From: Gymnothorax reevesii
Lineage: Eukaryota > Chordata > Actinopteri > Anguilliformes > Muraenidae
Assembly (NCBI GenBank): GCA_029721435.1
Contig: CM056577.1
Coordinates: 121,089,219 to 121,153,218, forward strand
DNA: 64,000 nt
Direction of reading: 5' to 3'
How positions within the stretch are numbered: position 1 is the stretch's first letter; every line of letters begins with the position of its first letter. A model generated the notes under the pieces. It searched no databases and was not told the origin of the DNA. It saw nothing but the letters and a program-made list of their open reading frames with translations. Both the position numbers and the translations under genes were made by a program. This document shows, in pieces, positions 11,320 through 23,500 of this stretch.

Positions 11320-12516
11320 CACACCTTGAGCTGAGGCTGATTTTTTGATTACGTTGCAATCTAATTAGCTAGCTTGTATTTGGGAATGTGACATACTAAA
11401 GTGACTGATAGGGTAGATCCACTATGCAGTAAAGTTTCGCAAGACGAGTTTAGCTTATGCAAATTTGCATAAACCTTTGAATGGTTCTCAAATCCATAGT
11501 GCTCCGTAGTTTGTTGGTTTCTTTAGTCAGCGTTGGCTGGCAAACTTTATATTTAGTGCACATTAATGCCAGTTAGCAAGCCAAATGCCCGCGGTTCAAC
11601 TCCAGCAAAATTAGTTCTCAAAATAGTGGCTGTTAGCTTATTTTCTATTGACTTACATGCATGAAATATAACTGTTAGTCAGCTAGGCTAGTGAATCAGC
11701 AAGCTAAACAAGTTAATTAATGTTAGCTAGCTAGCTGGGTAGAAACCTTTTTTGCTGACTTTGTTAGTTATATTTGGGGCATGTAAATGCTTGCTAACAA
11801 ACTATATGGTGAAGTTATAACTACTCACTGTTATTCAGTGATTTCTATACTTGTCTGAAAAATGATAGAATTGCGCATACATACCGGAGGTCACGGCCAA
11901 ATTGCTGTAGTCATGTAAAACTGGTTCATGGGAAAATAATTGCTGCAAAACTATTAAAACAATATCTGGTTTTAAAGGTAAAAATTTGAGTTCAATGCCA
12001 TTAACTTGACTAAAAACATTAAGAACAACAGAATGTCAGCAGTAAAGTGTCCCACTCAGGAAACCGTTGTTAAAGGTATTGCTAGTTTGGTGACTAGAGC
12101 CATCCATTCAAGGTAGGCCATCTCTAACTTTACCCGTTATAGGCTCTTCACCAACTGGAAATTTAAACACTTGCAAAATTGACTTTCAAGTGTCCCTGCA
12201 AAAAATGTGCTATAGGAATCCTATAGGACAGTTCAATAGAATTCTATAGAACTTTAATAGTACCTCAAGTCCTATAGATAATTTCTATAGGAAAAAGTTC
12301 CATAGAAAATCTCTGGAGGACTTTTTTTTTCAAGTTTGGCATCTTCAATCCCACCCGAATTTGAAAGGCAACCATAAACAAAGCAACCATTTTATATTAC
12401 ATTTCCCAGCCATCCTTTCTCAACTTGCATCCCTGTAGCACAATGACCACCTCCCTGCGGGTTCCTATGATTGAAATGAAGCCTGTTTTGAGAGGGGGGA
12501 GAGCAAGGTTTTGAAA

Positions 12517-12640
12517 GAGTGATGGACAGAGGGAGAGAGAGGAAGAGAGGAAGACATAGAGAAAGAAAAGATAGGGAGGAAGTGAGAGAGCGAAAGGGAC
12601 TGAGAGGGGGAGAGAGAGAGAGAACAAGAGAGGGTGGGAG
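12517..12640 (+). repeat. GA-rich low-complexity tract
   Basis: Purine-rich GAGAGAG and GGAAGA words yield Arg/Glu-rich frames on + and Ser/Leu-rich frames on -. These are not genes. Confidence 0.85.
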
Positions 12641-13119
12641 GGTTTCCCTTTTTCGGCAGCTTTTCTTTTCTGGCAATGACCCAGAACCTATTTTTAAACC
12701 GTTATATTTAAATAGTTGAGGTGAACCTGGAGCTCCCCTCTTCATGAATACTTGAGAAGCGCACATATGAGAAAAAGCGGCCTGCCGTCTTTCTGAGTTG
12801 GAGGCCCATTCAGGCCTTTTATGACTAAAAAGTCGCTCTGTGTAAAATGGGCATTGTGGAGTCTGAAAACAAATAATCGTGACCAGTGGTGGCAGTTTGT
12901 GGTTACAAACTGGGCCCTCTGCTTGTGAATTTGGCGGCTGCACAGGTCTGGGTCAATGACAAATAAGCCTTTAAATTTTTTTTTTAATAAATCTTTGAAA
13001 ATGTACAGAATACATTTATTTGAAGTTGGATGCGTGTGTTTAAACAAGTCTTAATTGTTGCACAACATTTACAGGGTTTTAGTACAGTTTTAGACAGTAT
13101 TTGCAATTTCACCAGTCAA

Positions 13120-13480
13120 AAAATGTCTGGTGGCACAACCAAAAGTTTCTTGAAAAAAAAACACACTTCCCTATTTTTTTTCGAACTGATTTTTTTAGTA
13201 AGTATACCTGAGAGTGTCTAATCTGCCTAAAACATTACTATTTCGTAACTGAGCTGGGTATTAAAAGTTACTTAAGGATTCTTTATTGTCGGGGGCGGGT
13301 ATTTTGGTTTTCCAAACAATTTAAGAACAATTAAACTATTAAAATTTGTTTATTTGAAAGGTTTTCAGTATAAAATTATGCCCCCACATTAATATAATTT
13401 TAATTCATATTTTAAATGACATATTTAATGCATTTCACATAGTGTTAACTTAATCAGACGGTTGTGCCACCTGACATTTT
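13120..13480. repeat. inverted pair of 21-bp words in AT-rich DNA
   Basis: AAAATGTC[T/A]GGTGGCACAACC occurs at 13120-13140 and inverted at 13460-13480 (20 of 21 bases). It may mark the ends or internal arms of an AT-rich element of about 360 bp. No target duplication was established. Confidence 0.5.
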
Positions 13481-14393
13481 GAGGTTTTGAGATGGCAAAA
13501 CATAAAATTTATAGCATTTCTATGATAAACTGGAAATATGCTCAAATTAAACAGGTTTTATGGAATAAAATGATGCTTATAATGAATCATTAAAAATTAT
13601 TTTGAACCAAAGTAGTGCGCTCGGACACAAAAAATCTGCATGTGACGTCATTGACCCACCTACAGAGCTAAAGAAAACACTCCAGTGGGCCAGGTCATTG
13701 GCTGAACCTACCGCAGAATATGAGACACATCCGCCATCTTGTGTAAGGAATTGGTGCAGTCAAACACTGTACATGTGTATATGTGAAAAGATAAAATTAA
13801 ATGAAAATCACTGGACTTGTGACACAAATCAGCCTACAAGTAATACCATTATTTAATAAAATATTTTGTTATGGGTGTTTGTGGTCAGGAAATTCTTAAT
13901 CGTTAGTTTAAATTCAAAGACGTAAATTTAAGTTAACTGTAAATATGCATAAAAGAGTCATGAATTTGTGTCTATGGGATTCTTTTTTCATATTTTGAAC
14001 ACATGTATTTGTGCCTTGAATTCCTGTAGTGGCCCTTATTCTAGATCATGGCCATTTTTATTTTGATATTTAAATTTTCATCTTGGTTCATAATAATTAC
14101 CAGAATTAATTTCTCTCACAGCTAAAATATAATATATGATTTAAAAAAATCATCGACATAATCTCTGTATTCCACCTCTGAACTACCTTTGTCTAAGGTT
14201 TCTCACAGTTCTATGCGTGATTCTATCCTTTGGTAAGATGGCGGACGTGAGCCTTGCCAAAATTGGTCTCGTATCCACCCTAGTGTTCTCTTTAGCTCTG
14301 TGGGTGTGACCTGTTGCTGCTTGCCTGTGTGTACATGACAGGTTAAAGGATGGAGGAAACCCCTCCTTGACTAATCATAATTTTGGTTTTCAG

Positions 14394-14539
14394 GAAGCCT
14401 CGAGGTCAACACTGAGGAGCGATTGGTAGAAAACCTGCTCAACCCCGCCCATTATAACAAACTGATCCGTCCAGCAACCAATGGGTCAGAAGTAGTGACT
14501 GTGCAGCTGATGGTGTCTCTGGCTCAGCTGATCAGTGTG
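14394..14539 (+). CDS. chrnb2: chrnb2 exon 2
   Basis: The acceptor is TTTTCAG|GA and the donor GTG|GTGAGT. The exon encodes the start of the mature extracellular domain (EERLVENLL ... [10 protein letters not shown] ... SLAQLISV). Its first two bases complete a codon begun in exon 1, and it ends in phase 0. NGS is a conserved N-glycosylation sequon. The 146-bp length is typical of nicotinic receptor exon 2. Confidence 0.93.
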
Positions 14540-17500
14540 GTGAGTGAACACTGAACCACGTTACGCCACCCTCTAGTGGCTACATGCTTTTATTATTCTC
14601 AGTACATGGGTGCGTTGACCTATTCTAGCGACGGGCGGCAGTGCAGCACTGCAATCCGATGTGCAAACATTATTTTTTCTTCTTCTATGCCCTGTTTAAT
14701 TCTCTCCTGGTTTCCTAAGTCAAGAGCTTCCGACTGAAATAAGGGCAGCTCAGACTGAAGCCATTTTCCAGTTGCTAAAGATGCTTAAGACTGACTTTTT
14801 ACCCAGCTAGCACCAAGTGTTCTCTCAATGTTCCCAAAATATTTTATGCTGCCTGAACACAGCAGCAGCATTTTGCAAAAAAAATGCTTGTTGTCAGCTG
14901 CTTACTGTTATTGCTGACTAACTTTGTTTTGACTCTGTTACAGCATGAACGGGAGCAGATAATGACCACAAATGTCTGGCTAACGCAGGTGAGTCACCCC
15001 ATCGCATCACGCCTTTCCCTGACCGCATTTCCCGGCAATGTCTATATGGACAGGGGCCAGATATGTGGCCTTAGCACGATCACACCCTTTACATGGGACC
15101 ACGTGCTAACACAGAACAGGCACGATTGTAAATGGACAGTAATTTTCCATGTGTAAATTCCTTCCACCGGCAGAGTACGAAATCTAGTTGAACTCAGCTT
15201 ACTTTTCCAGCTGAATGGTTTCCCCACCAAAAAACTGCTTTTTGCCTGGAGACCTGTACCGAACTGGCCCCCTCACGGAACATTTTCAGGCCAGTGAGGT
15301 TGCCATCTCAACGATTTTATTGCAAGCTACACTTCAAAACCAGCTATAAGCCAGGGTGGAACAAAGCAGAAATCTCCACCAGGGTTAGCAGGCATGCATG
15401 CATGCAAGTACACAGGCACACACAAATGCATGGCTATACTTGTGAAGACATTGTATTGACTCATGTTCATTCTGTACAGCCTTTCCTGAACTTAAGCTGC
15501 CTTTCCTTGCCAAATAAATCTTGTGCAATTTCAGATCTTCCAGCAGAATAGAAACTTTACTGTCCATACAGTGTGGAAACATGACATTTAACTCATTGAT
15601 GAGAATTTTCCTTGGAATTTTTTTCCCCCAATAAAGCTCTTTCAGACAGTGTTCCAGATCTCAGTTGGCAGTTAGCAGAAGTTGTCAGTTATGACTGACA
15701 TCAGAATTATAGTGATGATGTCATAATTACCAATGAGAATGATACGACCTCATTCCTGAGTGGGTTTGCTCCATAGATATAAACATTTAGACCTGTAGAT
15801 TGCTGATGATGTCATATTTCCATTACCCAAAGTGAAGCACTGGGCTGCCATATTGATAAACCCAACTCCTATGACGCCAATTTCAAATAGGGTAATATAA
15901 TCTTTAAAAAGCCCAGATGTGCGCCTGCTTTTTGCAGCAATATTCATACCCTTACCCTTACTGTCACAGGGACTACATTCACTTGGCAGTTAATAAGATT
16001 CATAAGGTGGCTAACAAGCTAGCAACATTCAGCGGCAATACTTTTTGCCTGCAAAATATTTGAAACAGTGGAAGATTTGCGTTGTATGTTTCTACTGATT
16101 TCCCAAAGACAAGGAGGAAAGAAAGGCTTGGCTGTTGAAAGTCAGGGGAAAACACTTTTCACCATCCCCTCGATCCGCGCTGTGCAGTGATTATTGTTTT
16201 GGGAGCAGGTTTTTGAGAGGACAGGGTCAAAGATGAAACTTGGTGAAAGAGTATAGTTAATTAGCGCTTCCATTTAACAACATTGGCCTTAGCCGTATGA
16301 TTCAATAAAAACAATTATTATCAGACAGGTTACAATGAAGCGAGGAAACCTGAGAGTAATTTGATAACATGTACTAACATTCATAGACAGTTCTTGTGTC
16401 CACGACGAAAGCTTTTCACATTTCGATCTTCCCTTTCTTGAGTGTGCCTCCCAACCCCAACCCCAACCCCAAAAAAGCACATATCTAGAGAGACAATGTT
16501 TCTCTGCACAGCGATACCAAAATAACACCAACTCGCCGCAAGAGTTTATGAAAATGTCAAGTAGGCAAAAATAAATGTGGGTCTACAGGTGAATTTTACT
16601 TCTGGCTGTGGCTGCTGGAACAGATGCTTCACTTGAGCGTACCCTGTCAGCAACCTAGTGTTCTATATATATACGTATATCTATGTTTTGCTCTGTGTTT
16701 GGTGGCCATTTTGGATTCTTCCGCTGTGTATCTTTCTTTCTTTTTTTTTTTGCATTCAGGAGTGGGTGGACTATCGGCTCTCTTGGGTTCCGGAGCAGTT
16801 TGACGGGATGATGAAGGTGCGCCTGCCGTCCAAGCACATCTGGCTGCCAGATGTTGTGCTGTACAACAAGTGAGTGTCTAAGCCTCCCCACCCTGCACGC
16901 ACACACATTCCCATCCCTCTCACCGCTTCCTCCACCACTTCCTAGTGGGTGTGAATTGAGCACGAAAGAAGAGACCCAGCTGGAGGTGGATTCCACTGTA
17001 ATTGCGATTGTCATTGAGTGAGCTTTTTCAGCGGTAAATACTCATGCGTGTAATGGGACACGTAGGCAGAGCAAATGGGCAGAAACTGGTTCAGAGTAAG
17101 GCAGGGGAGGGTATGCGTATGCAGTCCGGCGGCGTTTCCTGTGACGATGCCAGCGGCACCACCGTCGCTGTATGCTAATGATCTGTAGCGTAAGCGCAAG
17201 TCATACTTTGTTAATGGGATTGAGACAAATGCTTTGCAACGCTCGGTAAAGGCCGAAGAGAAGTGTTTGGTGGAACATTTTGAGCATGCCTGTGGTGATG
17301 TCACAGCGTGACAGCGTCACAGTTTCCTGTGGGGGGGACGGAATTTTCCTTGGGGGTTCAGGTTCTTGCAGGACAACTCAGGGCAGCTTTTGGGGTTACA
17401 GAACGGATCAGGGATTACACCGCCTGCCTGCAATCGAACCCCGGGAGAGTAACCGAGGGTGACAACTGAGTGACAGGCGCGTCACCGCGGTGTCATTACA

Positions 17501-20500
17501 GCGGTATTAGAGCCACCAAATGCAGAAAGGGGCCTGACAGCGGAGGCCTGCTACCCCTGACATCCTAGGGAAGCCTGACATTCACTGTCAATTTACAAGG
17601 GCTCTGTCCTTTCTCACCCCAATTGCTCCTTCTCACCACAATCCGTCACCTTTACCTGAGAAAGACAACGGCTCCACTTGGATGAGCTCGGCTGAGCCCC
17701 CGATTGAGAGGCTGCCCCTCTCTAGGGGGAGTACTGGTGAATGGCCCGCGTTAGCAGATGACTCCCAAACAAATTTGTGCTCAGGCGTACGTGAACACAT
17801 CAATGAAAATGAACATTTCATGACACTTAATGATCTTGAGATCATAAAGTTGGGCAATTTTTACTTGATCTGCAATAGCTGATCACTTCTTGCGTGATTC
17901 CATTGAAACTAATACATGAATCGCTCAAATTTTTTGTCATTAAGTACTTCATAGGTACATACAACAACCTCTATAGCAACTAGTCAGAAAAGTCCAAGCA
18001 TCACGAAATGTCTATTTTAACTTGATACGTTCACAAAGATTATGTTCGCTCGGCAGAGAGAATGAATATGCGAAAGAGAGGAAGTCCACTCGAGCAGCGG
18101 AAGAAATGATGGTAAACCAGGCAAGAGGCATTCCCAGGCTGGCGAGTGCACTAGTGCACTATTTTTAACATGGCAAGAAGTTTTACCTAGCCTGCCTTTT
18201 GGTGCATGGGGCCTCAATATCACCCATCCTTCTACCGTAGCCTCCCCATCTGTGCGCCTCACTGCGTCTAATTAATGCGACTCTTCCGCCTGACATCTCT
18301 GAGTCATCTTACCCACATGGCTGTAACTCAAGCATCGTGTCCCTCTGTCCTTACCTGACTTGCCACCCCCACCCCCCCACCCCCCCTCACCGAGCGTAGA
18401 GCTGCTCAGGGGACACTGGATTAAAGATGGGCGGCCACTTTCACACTCCTAATTCACCAGTTTGACCCCCCTTTTGCCCTCCACTAATTTTATTCACCTC
18501 CTTAGGTGGCCCCTTATTGGCTGGGACGTGACAAATTTACATAGTATTGCTATAGCTATAACTATCAATGAAGTAACTTCTTGTAAAAAAAAATGTTGGC
18601 AATTTGCTACGAGTTTCAAATGATGATGGAGGCAAGCGCCCTCATTTCAAGTGCATTATTGTTCATTGTTCTCTAGTCTAATGCACAACAGTACAGAGAC
18701 CAAAATCTAAAATTTTGTCACCGTGCTTATATTAGTATTTATGGAGATGTAAATGAATGAGCTTAAGCGCTCTTTGGCAGCACCACCATAATGTATGTCA
18801 ATATGGTCATATGTGCCCACTGGATACTGCTTAAACCATCAGAAAATGTCAGATTCATTTAATAAATTTTCCTCTTCCATCAACCACTGTGGCTAAATGC
18901 TTCATGTACCTTTTACTTTCCCCCAAAGGAGGGAAACATTCAATTTTTGCAGAATCATCTGCTGCAAAATCAGTCTTTTTTGACGTAACTTCCTCATGGG
19001 GCTGCTGGAAGCAAAGAGCCATGTTCTGCGCATACGCTGAGGCTCAGGGTAATACTGCCCTGCACTTTATACTGATTTCCAGAGCCCTTTGCTCTCTCTG
19101 ACCATCTGAACCTCACAGTGTGTGACATTGAGTTCTGGCAGGGTACGCACTTTCAAACTCAAATGCAATTTAAACTGCTGCCAAGCTCTTTTTCGTGCTG
19201 CTAACTGCCAAAGCTCCGGCAGCGCCGATGCCCTGGTGCTGAGCAGCATTAATATTGGATACTGTTACATAAGCCCAACGGCAGGAATAAAATACGCAGT
19301 TTTTATTATTTTTTTTTTTTTGGGGGGGTGATAATTTGCAGAGTATATAAAATAGCAAATTCTGGGTGATAGAGGAAAACTTCAGAAATTAATGTTTTTA
19401 CATGAATATGGTGCAAACCATGGAGTTATTAAAGCCATTTCAATATGATGTCACTGCCTAGATAACTATGCGTTTCTGCGTACACACTACACTGCAATAG
19501 CCTGACTGATGAAGGGGAGCTGACACTAGGTGACTCCTTCACAATGGTTCTCATTCCATGTCAATTGGACGTTGTGAAGGTCAGCGGATCCCGCGCAAGA
19601 ACAGCTCAGCGTAGGCCCCATAATGGAAACATTCACAATCCAGTCGAGAGATACCATTTTGCTACATAATCCAGGTCATCTCTGGCTGGGGCTGATGTTC
19701 AAACAGGAAGTGATGTCATGGCCGATACTCTGCAGTGTGCTAATGCAGAAACTCTGTCCTGGGGAGGTGCACCTATTGAAACGTAATTAATGTCGAAAAA
19801 GGGTGGAAGTTGTACTGTAGATTCTGCTGTACACATATTATAAAAGAATAGCAGTTGCAGGTTTAAACAGTATTTGACTGGTTGGGTACCAGAGAGGGGC
19901 TGTCTCCCTGCTACATGCAGTATAGCTACCTACAGCCAGACTGTGCAGGTCATGGAGAGAAAAGTTTTTAGTCATTCGGTGTTTTTCAGTCTTTGAATTT
20001 CTTAATGTCACACATTAAAGGACAACACAAGTGATCTTAATTTTTTTCTTTTTCTCTGTATTGTCAACATATTGTATGTTGAGTATTCAAAGCTGAAAAT
20101 GTTTCTATCCGACTTGAGTCTCACTACTTTTTGCGTAGTTTCAGTGCTTTATTTTCTGTTTTCCAAAAAAAGGGGGCCGCCAAGCAGTCACGGAATTACA
20201 GTCCCATTACATTTTGGGTTGTAACTCTACAACTAAATAAAATAAAATCAAGTATGATATGTCATATTGAAGGTATTAACCTGTTCTTTAATATTATTTA
20301 GTGAAAATATATTTTTTGAGAAATTTTCATAGGAGAAACAAGCAAAAACTTCTCCATCACGGAATTACACAAAATTGATGTGGTTTTTTTAATGTTGTGT
20401 TTAACTATCCAGAAAGTGATGTTCCTATTATAGTTAAGTTATGAAACTTCAATATGTTCATATTTAAGGTGTGTTTTGTTAATACTGTAAGTTATAGAAA

Positions 20501-23500
20501 CAAATGTTGACTTTAACCCTGCTTTATGGCCAAGAAATTTCAAAAAGTCAATGTCACGGAATTACAAGAGGCAAATTGACACGTAATGACAACTATAGTA
20601 TATATTAGTTTCAATGTATTTATTTCAATATATTATACATATATGCATAATAATTTACATTTTTACAGTTAAGCAATATATTACAATGAGTTTTCCACTT
20701 ATAATGACCAATCATAATATATACTTCAAAAAATTTTTTAATCTCCATGTCAACATTGGCTTGGCGGCTCCCAAAAGCGATTAATTTTGGTCTGGGGACA
20801 ATGTCAATATTTTCACTTTCTGCACATGCGACCCATCATCACACCCAGCCTTGTGAAGCTTTTAACAGAAAGTTGAATTTAAAGTACATTGTCCATTTTG
20901 TTGGAGACAGTTGTCAGTTGGTCGATCAGCTGAACTGCATGGCGAATAGTACCTCTCGCTCCCCCTTTCTCACAGCGCGGACGGGATGTATGAGGTGTCC
21001 TTCTACTCCAACGCGGTGGTCTCTTACGATGGCAGCGTTTTCTGGCTCCCGCCGGCCATCTACAAGAGCGCCTGCAAGATCGAGGTGAAGCACTTCCCCT
21101 TCGACCAGCAGAACTGCACCCTTCGCTTCCGCTCCTGGACCTACGACCGCACAGAGATCGACCTGGTCCTCAAGACCGATGTGGCCAGCATGGATGACTT
21201 CACGCCCAGTGGCGAATGGGACATCATCGCCCTTCCCGGGCGGCGCAACGAGAACCCGGCCGACTCGGCCTACGTGGACATCACCTACGACTTCATAATA
21301 CGGCGCAAGCCGCTGTTCTACACCATCAACCTCATCATCCCCTGCGTCCTGATCACCTCGCTGGCCATCCTGGTGTTTTACCTGCCTTCCGACTGTGGCG
21401 AGAAGATGACACTCTGCATCTCTGTGCTGCTCGCCCTCACTGTCTTCCTGCTGCTCATCTCTAAGATAGTCCCGCCGACTTCGCTGGATGTGCCCCTGGT
21501 GGGGAAGTATCTGATGTTCACCATGGTCCTGGTCACCTTTTCGATTGTCACCAGTGTCTGTGTGCTTAACGTGCACCACCGCTCCCCCACAACCCATACC
21601 ATGCCTCCGTGGGTCAAGCAGGTCTTCCTGGACAGGCTCCCCACCCTCCTTTTCATGCAACAGCCGCGTCACGGTTCCCAGCGGCAACGGTTAAGGAAGA
21701 AGAGGCGGGCCCTGGAGCGCATGAGCGGACCCGAAGGAGGAGGAGGAGGAGGAAGGGCGGGAGTGACCCCAACGGGAAACGCGGGATTCCCCACCCCGCC
21801 GGCTGAGAGCAGCGACTCCTGTCCCTGCTACGTCAACCAAGCATCTGTCAAACAGCTGGGGGCAGATCAGTCTGCGGGAGGGGGCGGGGCCACGGAGGGG
21901 AAGAACGGGCTGAGGGAGAGAAAGGACAGTGTGGGCTTAGGCCCCGCTCCTCTGCAAACCTCCAGCCTGACTAGGCCTGCGAAACCGCAGCCGCCACCCT
22001 CGCAGCCGGCTCCGACCGTCCTGACTCAGACCCTGCTGGGACAGGCTTGCCCGGGGTTCGAGGAGGCGGTGGAGGGGGTGCGGTTCATTGCTGACCACAT
22101 GAAGGATGAGGACGAAGACCACAGTGTGAGTTTTAGGGGTATTTTCAATGGCTGTACCCCACTTCAAGACTGCATTGCATGTTCTCTTGTTTCATTGGCT
22201 TTTCCTCAGAGGAAGACCAGAGTGTGATTTCTCTAGCCTCAACTAGGGTACAGCTAATGGCCAACAAAACCAGAGAGTGAGTTCTGGGGTTATATTTGCT
22301 ATTTTACCCCAGTAGAGCCCAGAGCACAAGTTATACATTTTCACTGGTTATTATACCCCTGCAGAAGACCTAAGCATAAGTTTTGGGTTTAATTGGTCAT
22401 TGTATCCCAGGAGGAGACCACAGTGAGAATTCTGATATTGTACTGGTTATAGCAGTATGCAGACTTGAGCAGGTATCTGGTTTCATTGTTTATTGTAACT
22501 CTGTAGAAGAGCTGAGCATAAATTGAGTGTTATTAGTTATCATCGCAAGAAAAGACCTCAAAGATTCTGATGGGATCTGGGTCTAACCTAATCATTCAGC
22601 GAATCAAGTAATCCTGCTTTGTAAAGCAGACCCTTGAAGAGCGAATTCTCAGAGTTACGCTGATAAAGTAGTCCTGAACTCCGCTGAAAAATGTTGGTGC
22701 TGGATGGGGGGGGGGGCCTGGTCCAGAGGAGTTAAATTACTAGCCAGGCACCTGTATCGGGTGGTTATTTGAACCAGGGGCGTCAAGTAAATGAGCCTTT
22801 TAAGTTATTAAAGGTTCTGACGAAACAAGGAAAACAAAAACCTCGAGGACACTGTAGCACTCAGGGACAGGTGCCAGTGGCAGATACCTACCTTGGAGTG
22901 GGCAAGTCCCCAGGTCTGTTCAAATGACCCTACCTGCACACTCAACACCGCTTTAGGAAAATAAGGAAATACATCTTCTCCCTGCAGGGCAGGAGGTTCC
23001 AGAAGCTTGCCAAAGTAGCTGTGGGTTGGCACTTTTTAAGAGAAATGCTTTAAATGACAGGACAGTCCATTCCTGAAGCTATTGAGGTGAAATCCTCATG
23101 TTTATTTTATCACCACCTCCAGTGCAGTGCCCGTTTAACTGCTCCTTGCCTGGTATAGTTCAGGGCCCACTCAACTGCTGCTTGAACAGTATTGGCACTT
23201 GCCACTTTCTCAATTTCTCAAGGACCATTCTGCCAAGTAACTTCAAACTTGACACTGCTCTTCCTTTGGCGCTTAGCAATACACCCACCAAGTTTAATGT
23301 CAATTCAATGAAGAACTCTCCAGATACACTGCCCTCAATAATTATTGGCACCCCTGGTTATGATGTGTTCTTTAGCTTCTAATAAATTCAGTTTTTTTCT
23401 AAATAATATAGGACCACAATGAAAAAAAGAGGATGATCCAACCTTTAATTCAAGTGCATTTATTCAGTGGGAAAAAATCCCACATTAAGAAATAATTCTT

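Larger units (their letters stand above)
11320..14393. other. gene-free upstream region of chrnb2 exon 2
   Basis: AT-rich DNA was searched by eye for the missing signal-peptide exon (ATG, Leu-rich core, one leftover base, then GT). No convincing candidate was found. The stretch includes CTATAG palindromic words at 12205-12320, a GA-rich tract at 12517-12640 and an inverted pair of 21-bp words (13120-13140 and 13460-13480). Confidence 0.45.

Noticed and set aside
12392..12943. 183-codon minus frame with Ser/Leu/Pro-rich sequence
   Set aside because: Generated by a GA-rich tract; no domain, no splice context.
14884..15156. Leu-rich frame reading into chrnb2 exon 3, resembling a signal peptide
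   Set aside because: The exon 3 acceptor (TTACAG) and donor define a 45-bp exon that joins exons 2 and 4 in phase; the upstream Leu codons are polypyrimidine-rich intron.
20926..21687. 253-codon open frame on the minus strand opposite chrnb2 exon 5
   Set aside because: It mirrors a GC-rich, codon-biased real exon with clear receptor motifs; its Gly/Asp/Arg-rich translation has no family resemblance.
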